Assembly: GCA_903840165.1 (NCBI GenBank)
Contig: CAIMEY010000061.1
Coordinates: 1-64,000 of the forward strand
DNA: 64,000 bases
Direction: 5' to 3'
DNA from: an uncultured Myxococcales bacterium
GTDB lineage: Bacteria > Myxococcota_A > UBA9042
Shown here: one piece after another, positions 47,107 to 56,414 of the stretch
Layout of the letters: every line of letters begins with the position of its first letter
Position numbering within the stretch: position 1 is the first letter of the stretch
Position numbers and translations under genes: made by a program
Notes under the pieces: generated by a model
What the model was told of the DNA's origin: nothing
Databases searched by the model: none
The model's input: only the letters and a program-made list of their open reading frames with translations

Positions 47107-49617
47107 TCAATCCTCTGGCTTTTCCTGGTGTTTCCAGTCACCTGGCAGGGACGGCGCTTGCCATAGGTCCTGGAGCACCTCGGACGGAGGCGGCAAATCG
47201 TCCGCAGCGGAGGGCTGATCCGCCTCATCGTGCTCATCGTGAGCGCCCGCCGCACGAAATGCCGTTTCCTCGGCCTGACGAATCTTGCGGAACTGGTCTC
47301 CCGTGATCTTCTTGGCGCTGGCGCCGCCGGGATCGCCGAGCAAAGTCAACCAAACCAAGAAGTTAATCGGGTGAAAATGGGTCAGCACGCCATCCCACTT
47401 GCCGCCGGACTCAAAGCCAATGTGCTTGGCCACTTCTTCATTGAGCCAAGTGAAGGGCAATTGCCGCTTAATCTGCTCTGCAAACAAGCTGTTGCGCCAC
47501 CGTCCGCCCGAATCGTCGCGGAACAGGTCGGTTAGGTTCTTCTTGGCCGTGGGCCAGTCTTGACCTGCCGCGAGGACCTTGAACCAATCGACTTGGTCGC
47601 TCCACTCGCTGACGTGTCGGGTAATTGCCTTGCGAATTCGCGCCACAGCCGGGTTGGTGCGCGGGTCGTCGTTGTAGAACGATTGCACGTCCTCCGTCGC
47701 GATGTGGGCGTTTGTCAGCAGGAAATCCTTGTAGACGCGCGCCGAACGCGACGAGCGCTCGGGCAGAATCATCTGGATCAACTCATCGCAATCACACATC
47801 AAATCGTCGCCACTGTCGGTCCCTGGCTCAAACCAGTGGGCGCTGTGGGCCCCCAGCAAGTCCACGGCCCGACGCCAGCTTTCGTCGGCGAAGATCTCGA
47901 TGTGGACTAGGCTAAGTCTCTCGGCTTCTTCGCCAAATTCGCCAACCCTTCCGATACGTTCTCCAGGTGAAACGATGGTGTTGGCTTTGTCCGAAAAGCG
48001 CGCCACTTTGGCCGCCAACAAGGCCGCGGTATGTTCGCCGTGATCGAGAAAAGGCTGAAATTCCGCCTTACGCCGCTCAGCCGCCGATTCCTCGTCGCCA
48101 TCTTCGTCGTCGTCCGTCTTCTTTTGCCCAGGGACTTTGACCTTGGCCGCCGAGTCATCGCCCTTGGCGACCTTCTTCTTCTTGGGCAGCACCTTGGCCT
48201 TGCCGGTCTCAGGGTCAAGTTCCACTTTCTTTGCCTTGACTTCCTCGCCGTCCACCTTGGCTTGTTCTAGGGTGGTCGCGTCGCCCCGCAGCTTGCGCAG
48301 CCACTGTGGCGGCACGGCTAGCCCCTCGGCACCGCTTTGGTCGCCATGATCGCGCTTCCACTCTTCGTCGGTCACGTCACGGGTCGCGTCGAACTCGAGC
48401 ATGTGCATATACAGGGAATAAAAGCGGAAAACCTTCTTGTCGTCCTTAGGGTCAAAAGCGATCTCGTGCTTGAGCAGCACGAAATTGTTCGAACCCAGTG
48501 CCGGCGTTTCCGGACCGTTCTTGGCCACAACGACCCGCCCCGGAAACATCGCCAACACTGGCGCACCTTTAGGCAAATACAGGTGTATTCCGCCATGCCA
48601 CTGCCCGGAGAGGCCCACCGGATAGTAGCCGCCGGCTTCATTCTTCTCGGTATTGCGGCAGTAGGTTTCCGCCAATTCCTTGATATTCTCAGGTGATGCC
48701 ACATTAGCGATGGTCTTTGCTTTATGCTGCTTGTCGTCAAACTCCAAGGCCACCGGAAATGAATTGTGCTTGCGAGTCAGATGGTTCTGCAGCAGCACCC
48801 AGTCCATGCCCGGACCCGGGTCAAACTTGCGGGCCGTGATGTGGTAGTGGCCATAAATCCCAATCTTTTCAAGGTCTGGCTCGACCAGCGACCAAATCGG
48901 CTTGCTGTTCTCATCCATCGGCACCCGCAACTGCAGCTTGGGAAAGCGGCTGTGCAGGGTAAACATCAGTTGTGCCAAGGCCTTATACTGTGCCTCGGTA
49001 TAGCCGATGGAGCGCCATTGCTGATCGTGGATGGTCTGGGCAATGACCGGCCTTTCCCCACGACTTCCAGCAGGTTGGCCGTTGTCGTTGGGCCCGAGCT
49101 GCGGCAACATGCAGTTCATGTCGATGCCGATGGTGTAGGTGTTGGCGTCTTGCAACACTTCTGACCCACCGCCATGGAGCGTTTTCATCACAGGATCAGC
49201 GCCTTGATAGATAACGCCGTTCCAATCGACCATGAAATGCGTCGAGAAGCCGCGCTGCAGCAGGACGCGAAAGCAGCCGGCGGCATCGGCGGTCATATCA
49301 GCATGAATAATGACGCCTTTGACCACGTCCGCTAGCTCGGCGCAGGTCAGCATCTGCTTGCCCTTGACGTCGCGGGGCAGGACATAGCGCCCATCGGCCG
49401 ACTGGGCCCCGCCTGTATGTGCTTGAAAATCCCAGGCTTTATTGTCACGAAAGTTGACGATCCAGGTGTCCTCGACCGTGACTTCCTGGCCCTCAATTAG
49501 GATGAAGTTCTTGGCATCCGCTGGAATCGACTCGTCTTTGACCGCAACACGGGCGTTGCTAGCCGGTTGAGCCCCTGCGGTGGCGGCCTGTGGTGCCGGT
49601 GAATTGCCCTGCTTCAT
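47107..49617 (-). CDS. N-acetylmuramoyl-L-alanine amidase (Amidase_2-like) fused to a degenerate M23-like domain, with Lys/Asp-rich linker
   Basis: VVKGVIIHADMTADAAGCFRVLLQRGFSTHFMVDWNGVIYQ...TYTIGIDMN...GHYHITARKFDPGPGMDW; SGQWHGGIHLYLPKGAPVLAMFPGRVVVAKNG...FVLLKHE...FRFYSLYMHM; KKKKVAKGDDSAAKVKVPGQKKTDDDEDGDEESAAERRK. Confidence 0.75.
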   Translation of the reverse strand: MKQGNSPAPQAATAGAQPASNARVAVKDESIPADAKNFILIEGQEVTVEDTWIVNFRDNKAWDFQAHTGGAQSADGRYVLPRDVKGKQMLTCAELADVVKGVIIHADMTADAAGCFRVLLQRGFSTHFMVDWNGVIYQGADPVMKTLHGGGSEVLQDANTYTIGIDMNCMLPQLGPNDNGQPAGSRGERPVIAQTIHDQQWRSIGYTEAQYKALAQLMFTLHSRFPKLQLRVPMDENSKPIWSLVEPDLEKIGIYGHYHITARKFDPGPGMDWVLLQNHLTRKHNSFPVALEFDDKQHKAKTIANVASPENIKELAETYCRNTEKNEAGGYYPVGLSGQWHGGIHLYLPKGAPVLAMFPGRVVVAKNGPETPALGSNNFVLLKHEIAFDPKDDKKVFRFYSLYMHMLEFDATRDVTDEEWKRDHGDQSGAEGLAVPPQWLRKLRGDATTLEQAKVDGEEVKAKKVELDPETGKAKVLPKKKKVAKGDDSAAKVKVPGQKKTDDDEDGDEESAAERRKAEFQPFLDHGEHTAALLAAKVARFSDKANTIVSPGERIGRVGEFGEEAERLSLVHIEIFADESWRRAVDLLGAHSAHWFEPGTDSGDDLMCDCDELIQMILPERSSRSARVYKDFLLTNAHIATEDVQSFYNDDPRTNPAVARIRKAITRHVSEWSDQVDWFKVLAAGQDWPTAKKNLTDLFRDDSGGRWRNSLFAEQIKRQLPFTWLNEEVAKHIGFESGGKWDGVLTHFHPINFLVWLTLLGDPGGASAKKITGDQFRKIRQAEETAFRAAGAHDEHDEADQPSAADDLPPPSEVLQDLWQAPSLPGDWKHQEKPED

Positions 49618-49635
49618 TGGCCAACCTTGTTGACG

Positions 49636-51333
49636 TTACTTGCGAAACAGCTTGCGGATCAGCAGCACCAGGATCAGCAGCGCCACTAGGCCTGCCAGCA
49701 CTAGCACGCCGATGCCGACGGCGACATACAGCTTATACCCAAGCATTTCTTGGAGTTTTACGGCATTATGGCGCACGAGCTGTTCTAGCGATTGCCGCCA
49801 CGTGGGCTCAACCGGCCGCGTCGCGTAGATGGGCGGCGTCGTTAGCAATTCGCCTCGACCCAGCCGCGGTTCGATGTCCACGGCGAGCTTTACGGCGTAT
49901 TCTGGGTCCGCGTACTCCTCTTTGTGCGTGTATTCAATGGCAATTTGCCCTGTGACTTCGGCCATCGTTCGGCCCATGGCCTCGGCCAAGTGGTCTTCGT
50001 CCTGGGCCAGCCGATAGGTGCCCCCTGTACGCTCGGAAAGCAGGCGAATTCGTTCTAGTTCATAGTCCTTGCCCAAGGGCGCAATGCCGACGCCGAACGC
50101 GCGTACCCCAGCCGCCCGCGCCACGCCAATCCAGTGGCGCGCCTTGTCGCGGAACTGGGACTGCTGGGTCGCAATGCGACGCGCTAAGAAATCCGCCATG
50201 CAAGAACGAAATTTCTCCTTTGATTTTCCATCATTCCAGCTTGCGCACTCCTTGGGAGGTACCGTCTGACAGAGTTGCAGATCCTGCACGTAGCCGTCGC
50301 GGCCATCGCTCAGGAGCACGAGCGCTCGCTCATGGCCGCTCGGGCTATCCGCGACCAGGATGCGCAGCGCCTCGTCCATGGCAGATGTCTCGAAATCGAT
50401 CGCGTCGTTCTTGGCGCGCCGACTCTCGTACTCTTCCAGTTTGCTTTGGTAATCTGCGGAGTTGAACACCGCAAAACCGTCCAAGGCTCCCGGCGGTACG
50501 GTGCAATAACGGGCAGCACTGTAAAAAGGCAGACCTAGGTTGAACAGGCGGGGAAAAGATCCGCTAAACTGTTGAATCTTTGTGGCTTTTGCCAACGTAC
50601 CCACGTCGGTCGTCAGGCCGCACAAGTCGGTCCCGACCGGCGGCACCGGCGCGTCCTTGGCGGGAGGACCGGCCAGGGTCAACGGATCGTCCGAGAGGGC
50701 TTGCTGCCGCGCAGGAATGCAATCGCGACGCGTCCGCTCAATATCCTGCAACTGGCTGCTTTTATTCTTTAAGGCCGTGAACTGAAACAGTCGATCGTTG
50801 TACCAAATCAGGTTCACCCGCTCAGCTGCGCTCAGTGGCTTGAGGGCCGCCGCCACGGCTTCCTTGATACGGTCCTGCGTAGAGTCGCCAATGCCCCCGG
50901 AAATCCCCTCAGCCACCAAGACAATGTCGACAATAACACCTGTTTTATCGCGGAGTTTAAGCTTTGCATCCTTGCGATCGCCCTGGGCCTTGCCCATGTC
51001 AAAAGCGACAAAGCCTGGATTGGTCTTGCTGGCTCCAGCCGATTTTTTCCCATCCAATACATGGAGTTTGCGGATAGCATCTAAGGGCACCGGCCGACCC
51101 AGCTTGTCCAGCACCGTCGCTAGGATCTGCACCTTGGGCCAAAGGCTCACATCGAGGCGATCAATGCGAACCTGCGGAAGTTCCAGTGGATCTTGGGCGA
51201 CAGGTGCCGCCTCGACCACTTTGGCCTTGGTTCCCGCACCATCGGCAACCGCGGCGACGGCTAGGCCGACGCAGGCTGACACCAACCAAGCGAATCGCTG
51301 CGACGGACGGCGAGGAAAAACGGCTTGAATCAT
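49636..51333 (-). CDS. VWA-domain protein with C-terminal TM anchor
   Basis: Signal/TM FAWLVSACVGLAVAAVADG; VLVAEGISGGIGDSTQDRI...AMDEALRILVADSPSGHERALVLLSDGRDGYV; C-term VAVGIGVLVLAGLVALLILVLLIRKLFRK. Confidence 0.75.
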   Translation of the reverse strand: MIQAVFPRRPSQRFAWLVSACVGLAVAAVADGAGTKAKVVEAAPVAQDPLELPQVRIDRLDVSLWPKVQILATVLDKLGRPVPLDAIRKLHVLDGKKSAGASKTNPGFVAFDMGKAQGDRKDAKLKLRDKTGVIVDIVLVAEGISGGIGDSTQDRIKEAVAAALKPLSAAERVNLIWYNDRLFQFTALKNKSSQLQDIERTRRDCIPARQQALSDDPLTLAGPPAKDAPVPPVGTDLCGLTTDVGTLAKATKIQQFSGSFPRLFNLGLPFYSAARYCTVPPGALDGFAVFNSADYQSKLEEYESRRAKNDAIDFETSAMDEALRILVADSPSGHERALVLLSDGRDGYVQDLQLCQTVPPKECASWNDGKSKEKFRSCMADFLARRIATQQSQFRDKARHWIGVARAAGVRAFGVGIAPLGKDYELERIRLLSERTGGTYRLAQDEDHLAEAMGRTMAEVTGQIAIEYTHKEEYADPEYAVKLAVDIEPRLGRGELLTTPPIYATRPVEPTWRQSLEQLVRHNAVKLQEMLGYKLYVAVGIGVLVLAGLVALLILVLLIRKLFRK

Positions 51334-51818
51334 GCGCTGAACCGCATATGTCGCACGCGGTAACCGCCCACGTCTTGGCGAGCCGCCACGGCCCCGTCGG
51401 GGTCAAAAAGGCGCAGTTCGACGCCATAGGTTCCTACGACCAAATCATGATGCGGATAGGGGGTTTCCAAATCGACCTGACCGTCGCCAAAGATCGCGTG
51501 CCGTTCGACGACAAACCAAGGCTGACCCGGCGCATCGACATGGCATACCGCGCAAGCTAGGTAGGCACCGAGGGGGGCCTGTTCAAACGCGACGCGCAGA
51601 GGGGCTCCGGGAAAGGAGGCCGTCCCAGAAACCTGCATTGTTGCAGTAGCTTCTGCAGCGCTATTGGCCCCTTTCGGCGCGCTGCCGCTAAGTGCCACCG
51701 GGATGGCTGCCCCGCCAGCCGAGACTGGTGGTTGGGCGGTTGCGGGCCGACACCATGACGCCACAGCGACAAGGGCCCCTGAATTTGCACAGATTTGTAG
51801 GAAAGTCCGGCGCTCCAT
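51330..51818 (-). CDS. putative Tat-exported small protein
   Basis: MERRTFLQICANSGALVAVASWCRPATAQ twin-arginine-like signal; 4-bp overlap with the downstream VWA gene. Confidence 0.62.
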   Translation of the reverse strand: MERRTFLQICANSGALVAVASWCRPATAQPPVSAGGAAIPVALSGSAPKGANSAAEATATMQVSGTASFPGAPLRVAFEQAPLGAYLACAVCHVDAPGQPWFVVERHAIFGDGQVDLETPYPHHDLVVGTYGVELRLFDPDGAVAARQDVGGYRVRHMRFSA

Positions 51819-51937
51819 GGCCGCAATCTAGCAAGGCGCTGGGTCGGCTTGCAACACCCGTCGATTTTTGCCGTAATCGAAAGGGGAATCGCCGGGACAT
51901 GTCCGCTAGGCGGCGCGCAGGATCGGCGGCCGGTGGA

Positions 51938-52969
51938 CTACGGCGGACTTGCCGGATCATGCAACGCAGCACCGCCGTGCACAAAGCCCCCGGCGTGCAT
52001 CAAACGATCACCGACGTACAGCGTCACCTCTCCCGGCGGGCCAGACAGGGCAGTGCCGAGTTCGGTCACGGCAATATCGATGGATGCCAGGCAGTTGCGC
52101 ACGTCGAAATCGGCGGGACCCGCCACCAACAGTGCGTAATCGTCGCCACCGTGGGCGCAGGCTAGGCGCCAGTCGATGTCAATTTCTCTTGCATGATCAA
52201 GGAGATCTGCGGGCCAAGCGGCCGGGCAAGACAGCCTCAATGCTAGGGCGACGCCGGATGCCTTCGCCAGGGACGTTGCATCGCGTTGCAAACCATCAGA
52301 CACATCGACGGCAGCTAGGCGCGCGCCGCAAGCCGCCAAGAGCCCGCTTGCGGCCAGCAGTGGCTCGGGCCAAAGGTGATGGCGGATTGGCACGTCCCAG
52401 GGCGAACACGGGGCCTTGCCGTGGCGCAACGCTGCCAGTCCAGCTGCAGCCAGGCCTACTGCGCCGATCAGCCAAAGCCGATCGCCAGGACGGGCCTGAT
52501 CGCGCCGCAGGGCCGGCCCAGGCAGCCACCCCAACGCGGTGACCGTCCAGCGCGCCGGACCGGGGCTCAGGCCGACATCGCCACCGACAATCGCAGCACC
52601 GTGGGCCTTTGCCAGAGCGGTAAAACCATCAATTGATTCAAGAAGTTCTTCGATGTCAGTATCGCCTGGCAGCTCCAGCGCAAGCAGCAAGACCCCAGGC
52701 CGTGCACCCATGGCAGCAAGGTCGGAGAGGTTGACGGCCGCGGCTCGATGGCCAATGGCTGCTGGCGGCGTTGGTCCCTCCAGCCAATCCACCCCAGCGA
52801 CGATGGAATCGACGGTCGCGACGATCGGGCCTCGCGGTAGCCAAACTGCGCCGTCATCCCCATTGGCAACAGGCAGTTGGCTGCGGTCCCAGTCGGCGTA
52901 GGTCGCGTCAGTTCGCGCGCGAATGGCTTCAATGAGCCGTTGTTCGCCGAACGCCGCGAAAGTTATCAT
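51938..52969 (-). CDS. thiL: thiamine-monophosphate kinase
   Basis: FGEQRLIEAI...NGDDGAVW, ATVDSIVAGVDWLEGPTPPAAIGHRAAAVNLSDLAAMGARPGVLLLALELP, AVDVSDGLQRDATSLAKASGV, ACAHGGDDYALLVAGP. Confidence 0.94.
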   Translation of the reverse strand: MITFAAFGEQRLIEAIRARTDATYADWDRSQLPVANGDDGAVWLPRGPIVATVDSIVAGVDWLEGPTPPAAIGHRAAAVNLSDLAAMGARPGVLLLALELPGDTDIEELLESIDGFTALAKAHGAAIVGGDVGLSPGPARWTVTALGWLPGPALRRDQARPGDRLWLIGAVGLAAAGLAALRHGKAPCSPWDVPIRHHLWPEPLLAASGLLAACGARLAAVDVSDGLQRDATSLAKASGVALALRLSCPAAWPADLLDHAREIDIDWRLACAHGGDDYALLVAGPADFDVRNCLASIDIAVTELGTALSGPPGEVTLYVGDRLMHAGGFVHGGAALHDPASPP

Positions 52970-54078
52970 GATTTTTTTGGCGCTGCTGGCATCTGCGCCA
53001 GCGCTCGTTCAAAAGCCTGCACCCGGCTGTAGGCCTGCCGTCCACCGGCAGCCTGTTCCAGATTGTGCAGCAATTGCAGCTGATCCCGGGTCAATGTGCT
53101 AGGCACATCGACGACCAGCCGAACCCGCAGCGCGCCGCGTCCGGCCCGACCTTGCAACGGCAAACCCCTATCGGCAATGCGAAATTCACGTCCAGAACTG
53201 CTTGCTGGCGGCACGGTCAACTGTTCCAAGCCTTCCAAGGTCGGCACCAAGATGCGGGCGCCGGCTGCCGCTTGATGCCAAGTCAGTGGCACGTCGACCA
53301 CCAAATCGTCCTTTTCGCAGCGCAAAAGCGGGTCACTCAGGATATCCACCACCACAACGAGGTCGCCGGTCTGTGCGCCCTGTCCCGGCTCCCCTGCGCC
53401 CCGGACGCGTACGACGGCCCCTTGCGTCATCCTTGCAGGTAGTTGGACTTCAACGACACGTTCGGTCGTCCCCTGGCCTGACCCGCGGCAACTCGCGCAG
53501 GGACGCAGCGTGATCTGCCCCTTTCCATGACAGAATCCGCACGCTTGCTCCGTTCGCCGCAGACCAACCCGCAATGTGCCCTGGCCCGCACAGACGTGGC
53601 AGACGGGCACTCGGTCGGGCATCAGCGTTGCGGCTCCGAGGCAGGTGCCACACGGAGTTGGGTAGCTTGCGCGGACGGCCACCTTGCCGCCCAGGACGGC
53701 AATCGCAAAGGGAATCGACTGTTTGACCCGCAAATCGCGCCCCGTAGGCACGCTGGGCAACGCCGCCTGCTTGCGGCGAACCCGTGCGACCACGCGATCG
53801 AGAACGTCCAGGGCCCTCTCCGCCCGCGGGTCGTCGACCATGCGAAGCGGGTCCTTGACCATGAGCATCCGGTCATAGTGCTGGCGTCGACCGACATCGG
53901 CAAGATCCGTGTACGCAGCTGAAATCTGTTTGAAACAGTCTTCCGCCGTGTCCGAACCACCTTGGGCGTCGGGGTGGTAGATTCTAGACAACTTCCGATA
54001 GTTATTCTTGATTTCTTCAGGCTCGGCGTGGAGGGAAACGCCGAGCAATCGGTAATGATCGGGCTGGTAACTGTCCAT
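52966..54078 (-). CDS. dnaJ: DnaJ-type co-chaperone
   Basis: YRLLGVSLHAEPEEIKNNYRKLSRIYHPDAQGGSDTAEDCFKQISAAYTDLAD (J domain, HPD) and zinc-finger CGTCLGAA...CHVCAGQG...CGFCHGKG...CASCRGSG. Confidence 0.93.
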   Translation of the reverse strand: MDSYQPDHYRLLGVSLHAEPEEIKNNYRKLSRIYHPDAQGGSDTAEDCFKQISAAYTDLADVGRRQHYDRMLMVKDPLRMVDDPRAERALDVLDRVVARVRRKQAALPSVPTGRDLRVKQSIPFAIAVLGGKVAVRASYPTPCGTCLGAATLMPDRVPVCHVCAGQGTLRVGLRRTEQACGFCHGKGQITLRPCASCRGSGQGTTERVVEVQLPARMTQGAVVRVRGAGEPGQGAQTGDLVVVVDILSDPLLRCEKDDLVVDVPLTWHQAAAGARILVPTLEGLEQLTVPPASSSGREFRIADRGLPLQGRAGRGALRVRLVVDVPSTLTRDQLQLLHNLEQAAGGRQAYSRVQAFERALAQMPAAPKKS

Positions 54079-54089
54079 GACCTAACTTT

Positions 54090-54165
54090 GTCGACGAAAA
54101 CGCTGGTGCGAGAACCTGTCGATGAAAACGCTTGTGCGAAAAATTGTCGATGAAAACGCGAGCGC
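54090..54165. repeat. 28-bp tandem direct repeat (2 full + 1 partial copies) between dnaK and dnaJ
   Basis: GTCGACGAAAACGCTGGTGCGAGAACCT / GTCGATGAAAACGCTTGTGCGAAAAATT / GTCGATGAAAACGCGAGCGC at 54090, 54118, 54146. Confidence 0.85.
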
Positions 54166-54237
54166 TAGAAGCAGTGGCGTGGAGCGGGGCACATCAAGGC
54201 TGCGAAATTGCGCAAAGACGAGGCGCTTGAACCGAGC

Positions 54238-56040
54238 CTAGTCTTTGTACATCACTTCGGTGATGCGGAAGGCCGATCTCTCCAGGTCTCGCAGGGCGTT
54301 TTGGATGCGCGCGAGGTCAGAAGTCTCTGTGGCTCGTCGCGCACCTTCTAGGTCGGCTCGAATCTGATTGAGCTCCGCCTCTGTCAGATAATTGCCTGAT
54401 TCCGCAAGGGATCGCTCGGTCGTGTAGACCAAGCCAGCCACACGCCGACGTAGTTCTGCCGTTTCGACGTTGACGCGGTCGGCGTCGCTGTACTGCTCGG
54501 CCTCAGCCAGGATTCGTTCAATCGCGGCCTCCGTCAGACCGCTGGTCGCCCGGACCTTGACTTGGTGCTCCCGCTTGGTGCCGAGATCTCGCGCCGAAAC
54601 CGACAAAATGCCATTGGCATCAATGGAGAAATTGACTTCAATCTTAGGCACACCGCGCAATGCAGGCGGAATGCCGACCAGTTCAAACCGCGCCAGACTC
54701 GTGTTGTCCTGGGCCAAGGGACGTTCACCCTGCAGGACATGGATGTTGACCAGCGGCTGGTAATCCTCTGCAGTTGTAAACACTTCAGTCAGACTTGTCG
54801 GCACCGTCGAGTTGCGCGCGATCAGCTTGGTCATGACGTTGCCCGCGGTTTCAATACCCAGGGACAAAGGCGTCACGTCTAGAAGGACGATATCTCCTAC
54901 ATCCCCCGCAAGAATCGCTCCTTGCACGGCAGCGCCCACGGCGACGGCTTCGTCTGGATTGACCGAGCGATTGGGCTGTCGGCCGAAGAACTCGGCGACG
55001 CGCTGCTGCACCATCGGCATTTTGGTCATGCCGCCTACCAGCAAGACATCATTAATATCGCGCACATTCAAACCGGCTGCCTCGACGGCATCGCGGCAGT
55101 GCGCGATGGTCTGCTCGATCAAGTCATCACACAGCAATTCGAGATCGTTGCGCGACAGAATGTGCCGTAGGTGCTTGGGACCAGAGGCATCTGCCGTCAA
55201 GAACGGCAGCGAAATCTCGGTCTCCTCGACGCTGGAAAGCTCGATCTTGGCCCTTTCAGCCGCGTCCTTGAGCCGCTGCAGCGCCACGGGATCCTGATGC
55301 AAATCAATGCCTTCGTCGGCGCGGAATCCCACGATCAGCTGGTCCATCAGGCGCGCATCGACGTCCTCGCCGCCTAGGAACGTATCGCCATGGGTTGCGC
55401 GCACTTGGAATACGCCGCCCGAAAACTCGAGGATCGAGATATCGAACGTGCCACCTCCCAAGTCGTACACCGCGATAATCCCTGATTGTTCAGCGGAAAT
55501 GCCATAGGCCAGTGCTGCCGCTGTCGGTTCGTTGATGATGCGCAGGACGTTGAGACCAGCGAGGCGACCGGCATCACGGGTCGCTTGGCGTTGGGCATCG
55601 TCAAAATACGCCGGCACAGTGATCACAGCGTCATTGATGGGCTGCTCTGTGTATTCCTGGGCAGTTTCGCGTAGTTGGCGCAAGATAAATGCGCCAATCT
55701 CCGGCGGCGTGTAGCGCTTGCCGTGCACGATCACACAGGCGTCACCATTGTCGGCTGCCCCCACCTTGAACGGCGAGGTCATCTGCATCCGCTGTACTTC
55801 TTGGGACTTGAACTTGCGGCCCATCATGCGCTTGGTGGCGAAGACGGTACTCTGCGGATTGGCTACCGCTTGGCGTTTCGCAATGTTTCCGACCAGTCGC
55901 TGTCCGTCTGGCGTGAAGGCCACCATCGAAGGCGTCGTCCGCGTCCCTTCCGAATTCGGAATGACGTTGGGCACGCCGCCGTCAAAGATAACCACGCACG
56001 AGTTGGTGGTTCCCAGGTCGATGCCGATGACTTTATCCAT
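54238..56040 (-). CDS. dnaK: Hsp70 chaperone DnaK
   Basis: [94 protein letters not shown]. Confidence 0.96.
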   Translation of the reverse strand: MDKVIGIDLGTTNSCVVIFDGGVPNVIPNSEGTRTTPSMVAFTPDGQRLVGNIAKRQAVANPQSTVFATKRMMGRKFKSQEVQRMQMTSPFKVGAADNGDACVIVHGKRYTPPEIGAFILRQLRETAQEYTEQPINDAVITVPAYFDDAQRQATRDAGRLAGLNVLRIINEPTAAALAYGISAEQSGIIAVYDLGGGTFDISILEFSGGVFQVRATHGDTFLGGEDVDARLMDQLIVGFRADEGIDLHQDPVALQRLKDAAERAKIELSSVEETEISLPFLTADASGPKHLRHILSRNDLELLCDDLIEQTIAHCRDAVEAAGLNVRDINDVLLVGGMTKMPMVQQRVAEFFGRQPNRSVNPDEAVAVGAAVQGAILAGDVGDIVLLDVTPLSLGIETAGNVMTKLIARNSTVPTSLTEVFTTAEDYQPLVNIHVLQGERPLAQDNTSLARFELVGIPPALRGVPKIEVNFSIDANGILSVSARDLGTKREHQVKVRATSGLTEAAIERILAEAEQYSDADRVNVETAELRRRVAGLVYTTERSLAESGNYLTEAELNQIRADLEGARRATETSDLARIQNALRDLERSAFRITEVMYKD

Positions 56041-56414
56041 TCCGATTCCATCGTTCCATCGCGTGTGCGATGCTGTTCAAGCAGGCCCAACGCCCCAGGG
56101 GGAGGAGGTTGCCGGGGCGATGTCGCCGGACTGCACTCGCAGTACCGCACGCTTGTTCGACCTTCCGGTTGCGGCGAAGCATTGCGGAAAGCTCCCCCAC
56201 CCGTCAACTGCAGCCTCTGAGCCAGCGGTTTGGGCGATGGCGGCCGCATGGGGCTGGGCCAGTCGTCTTCCCAACTAGCTAATATTTCAGTCTAAAAAAC
56301 CGGCCAATGGATGGGGCATGGCGGCCACAGTGCGATCAGCCCCGTCTGCTGTCCCTGAACGCCCCGCGTGTTGGCTCGCGCCCGCCGGGAAGTCGGGTTG
56401 GTGAGGCACGCAGC

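Noticed and set aside
54090-54165. CRISPR interpretation of the 28-bp repeats
   Set aside because: Copies are directly abutting over their full length with no spacers and no cas genes nearby; reported instead as tandem regulatory-type repeat.
56041-56300. Small ORFs upstream of dnaK (e.g. 55863-56249 -, 56077-56274 -)
   Set aside because: No conserved motifs; overlap the dnaK leader/5' coding region in other frames.
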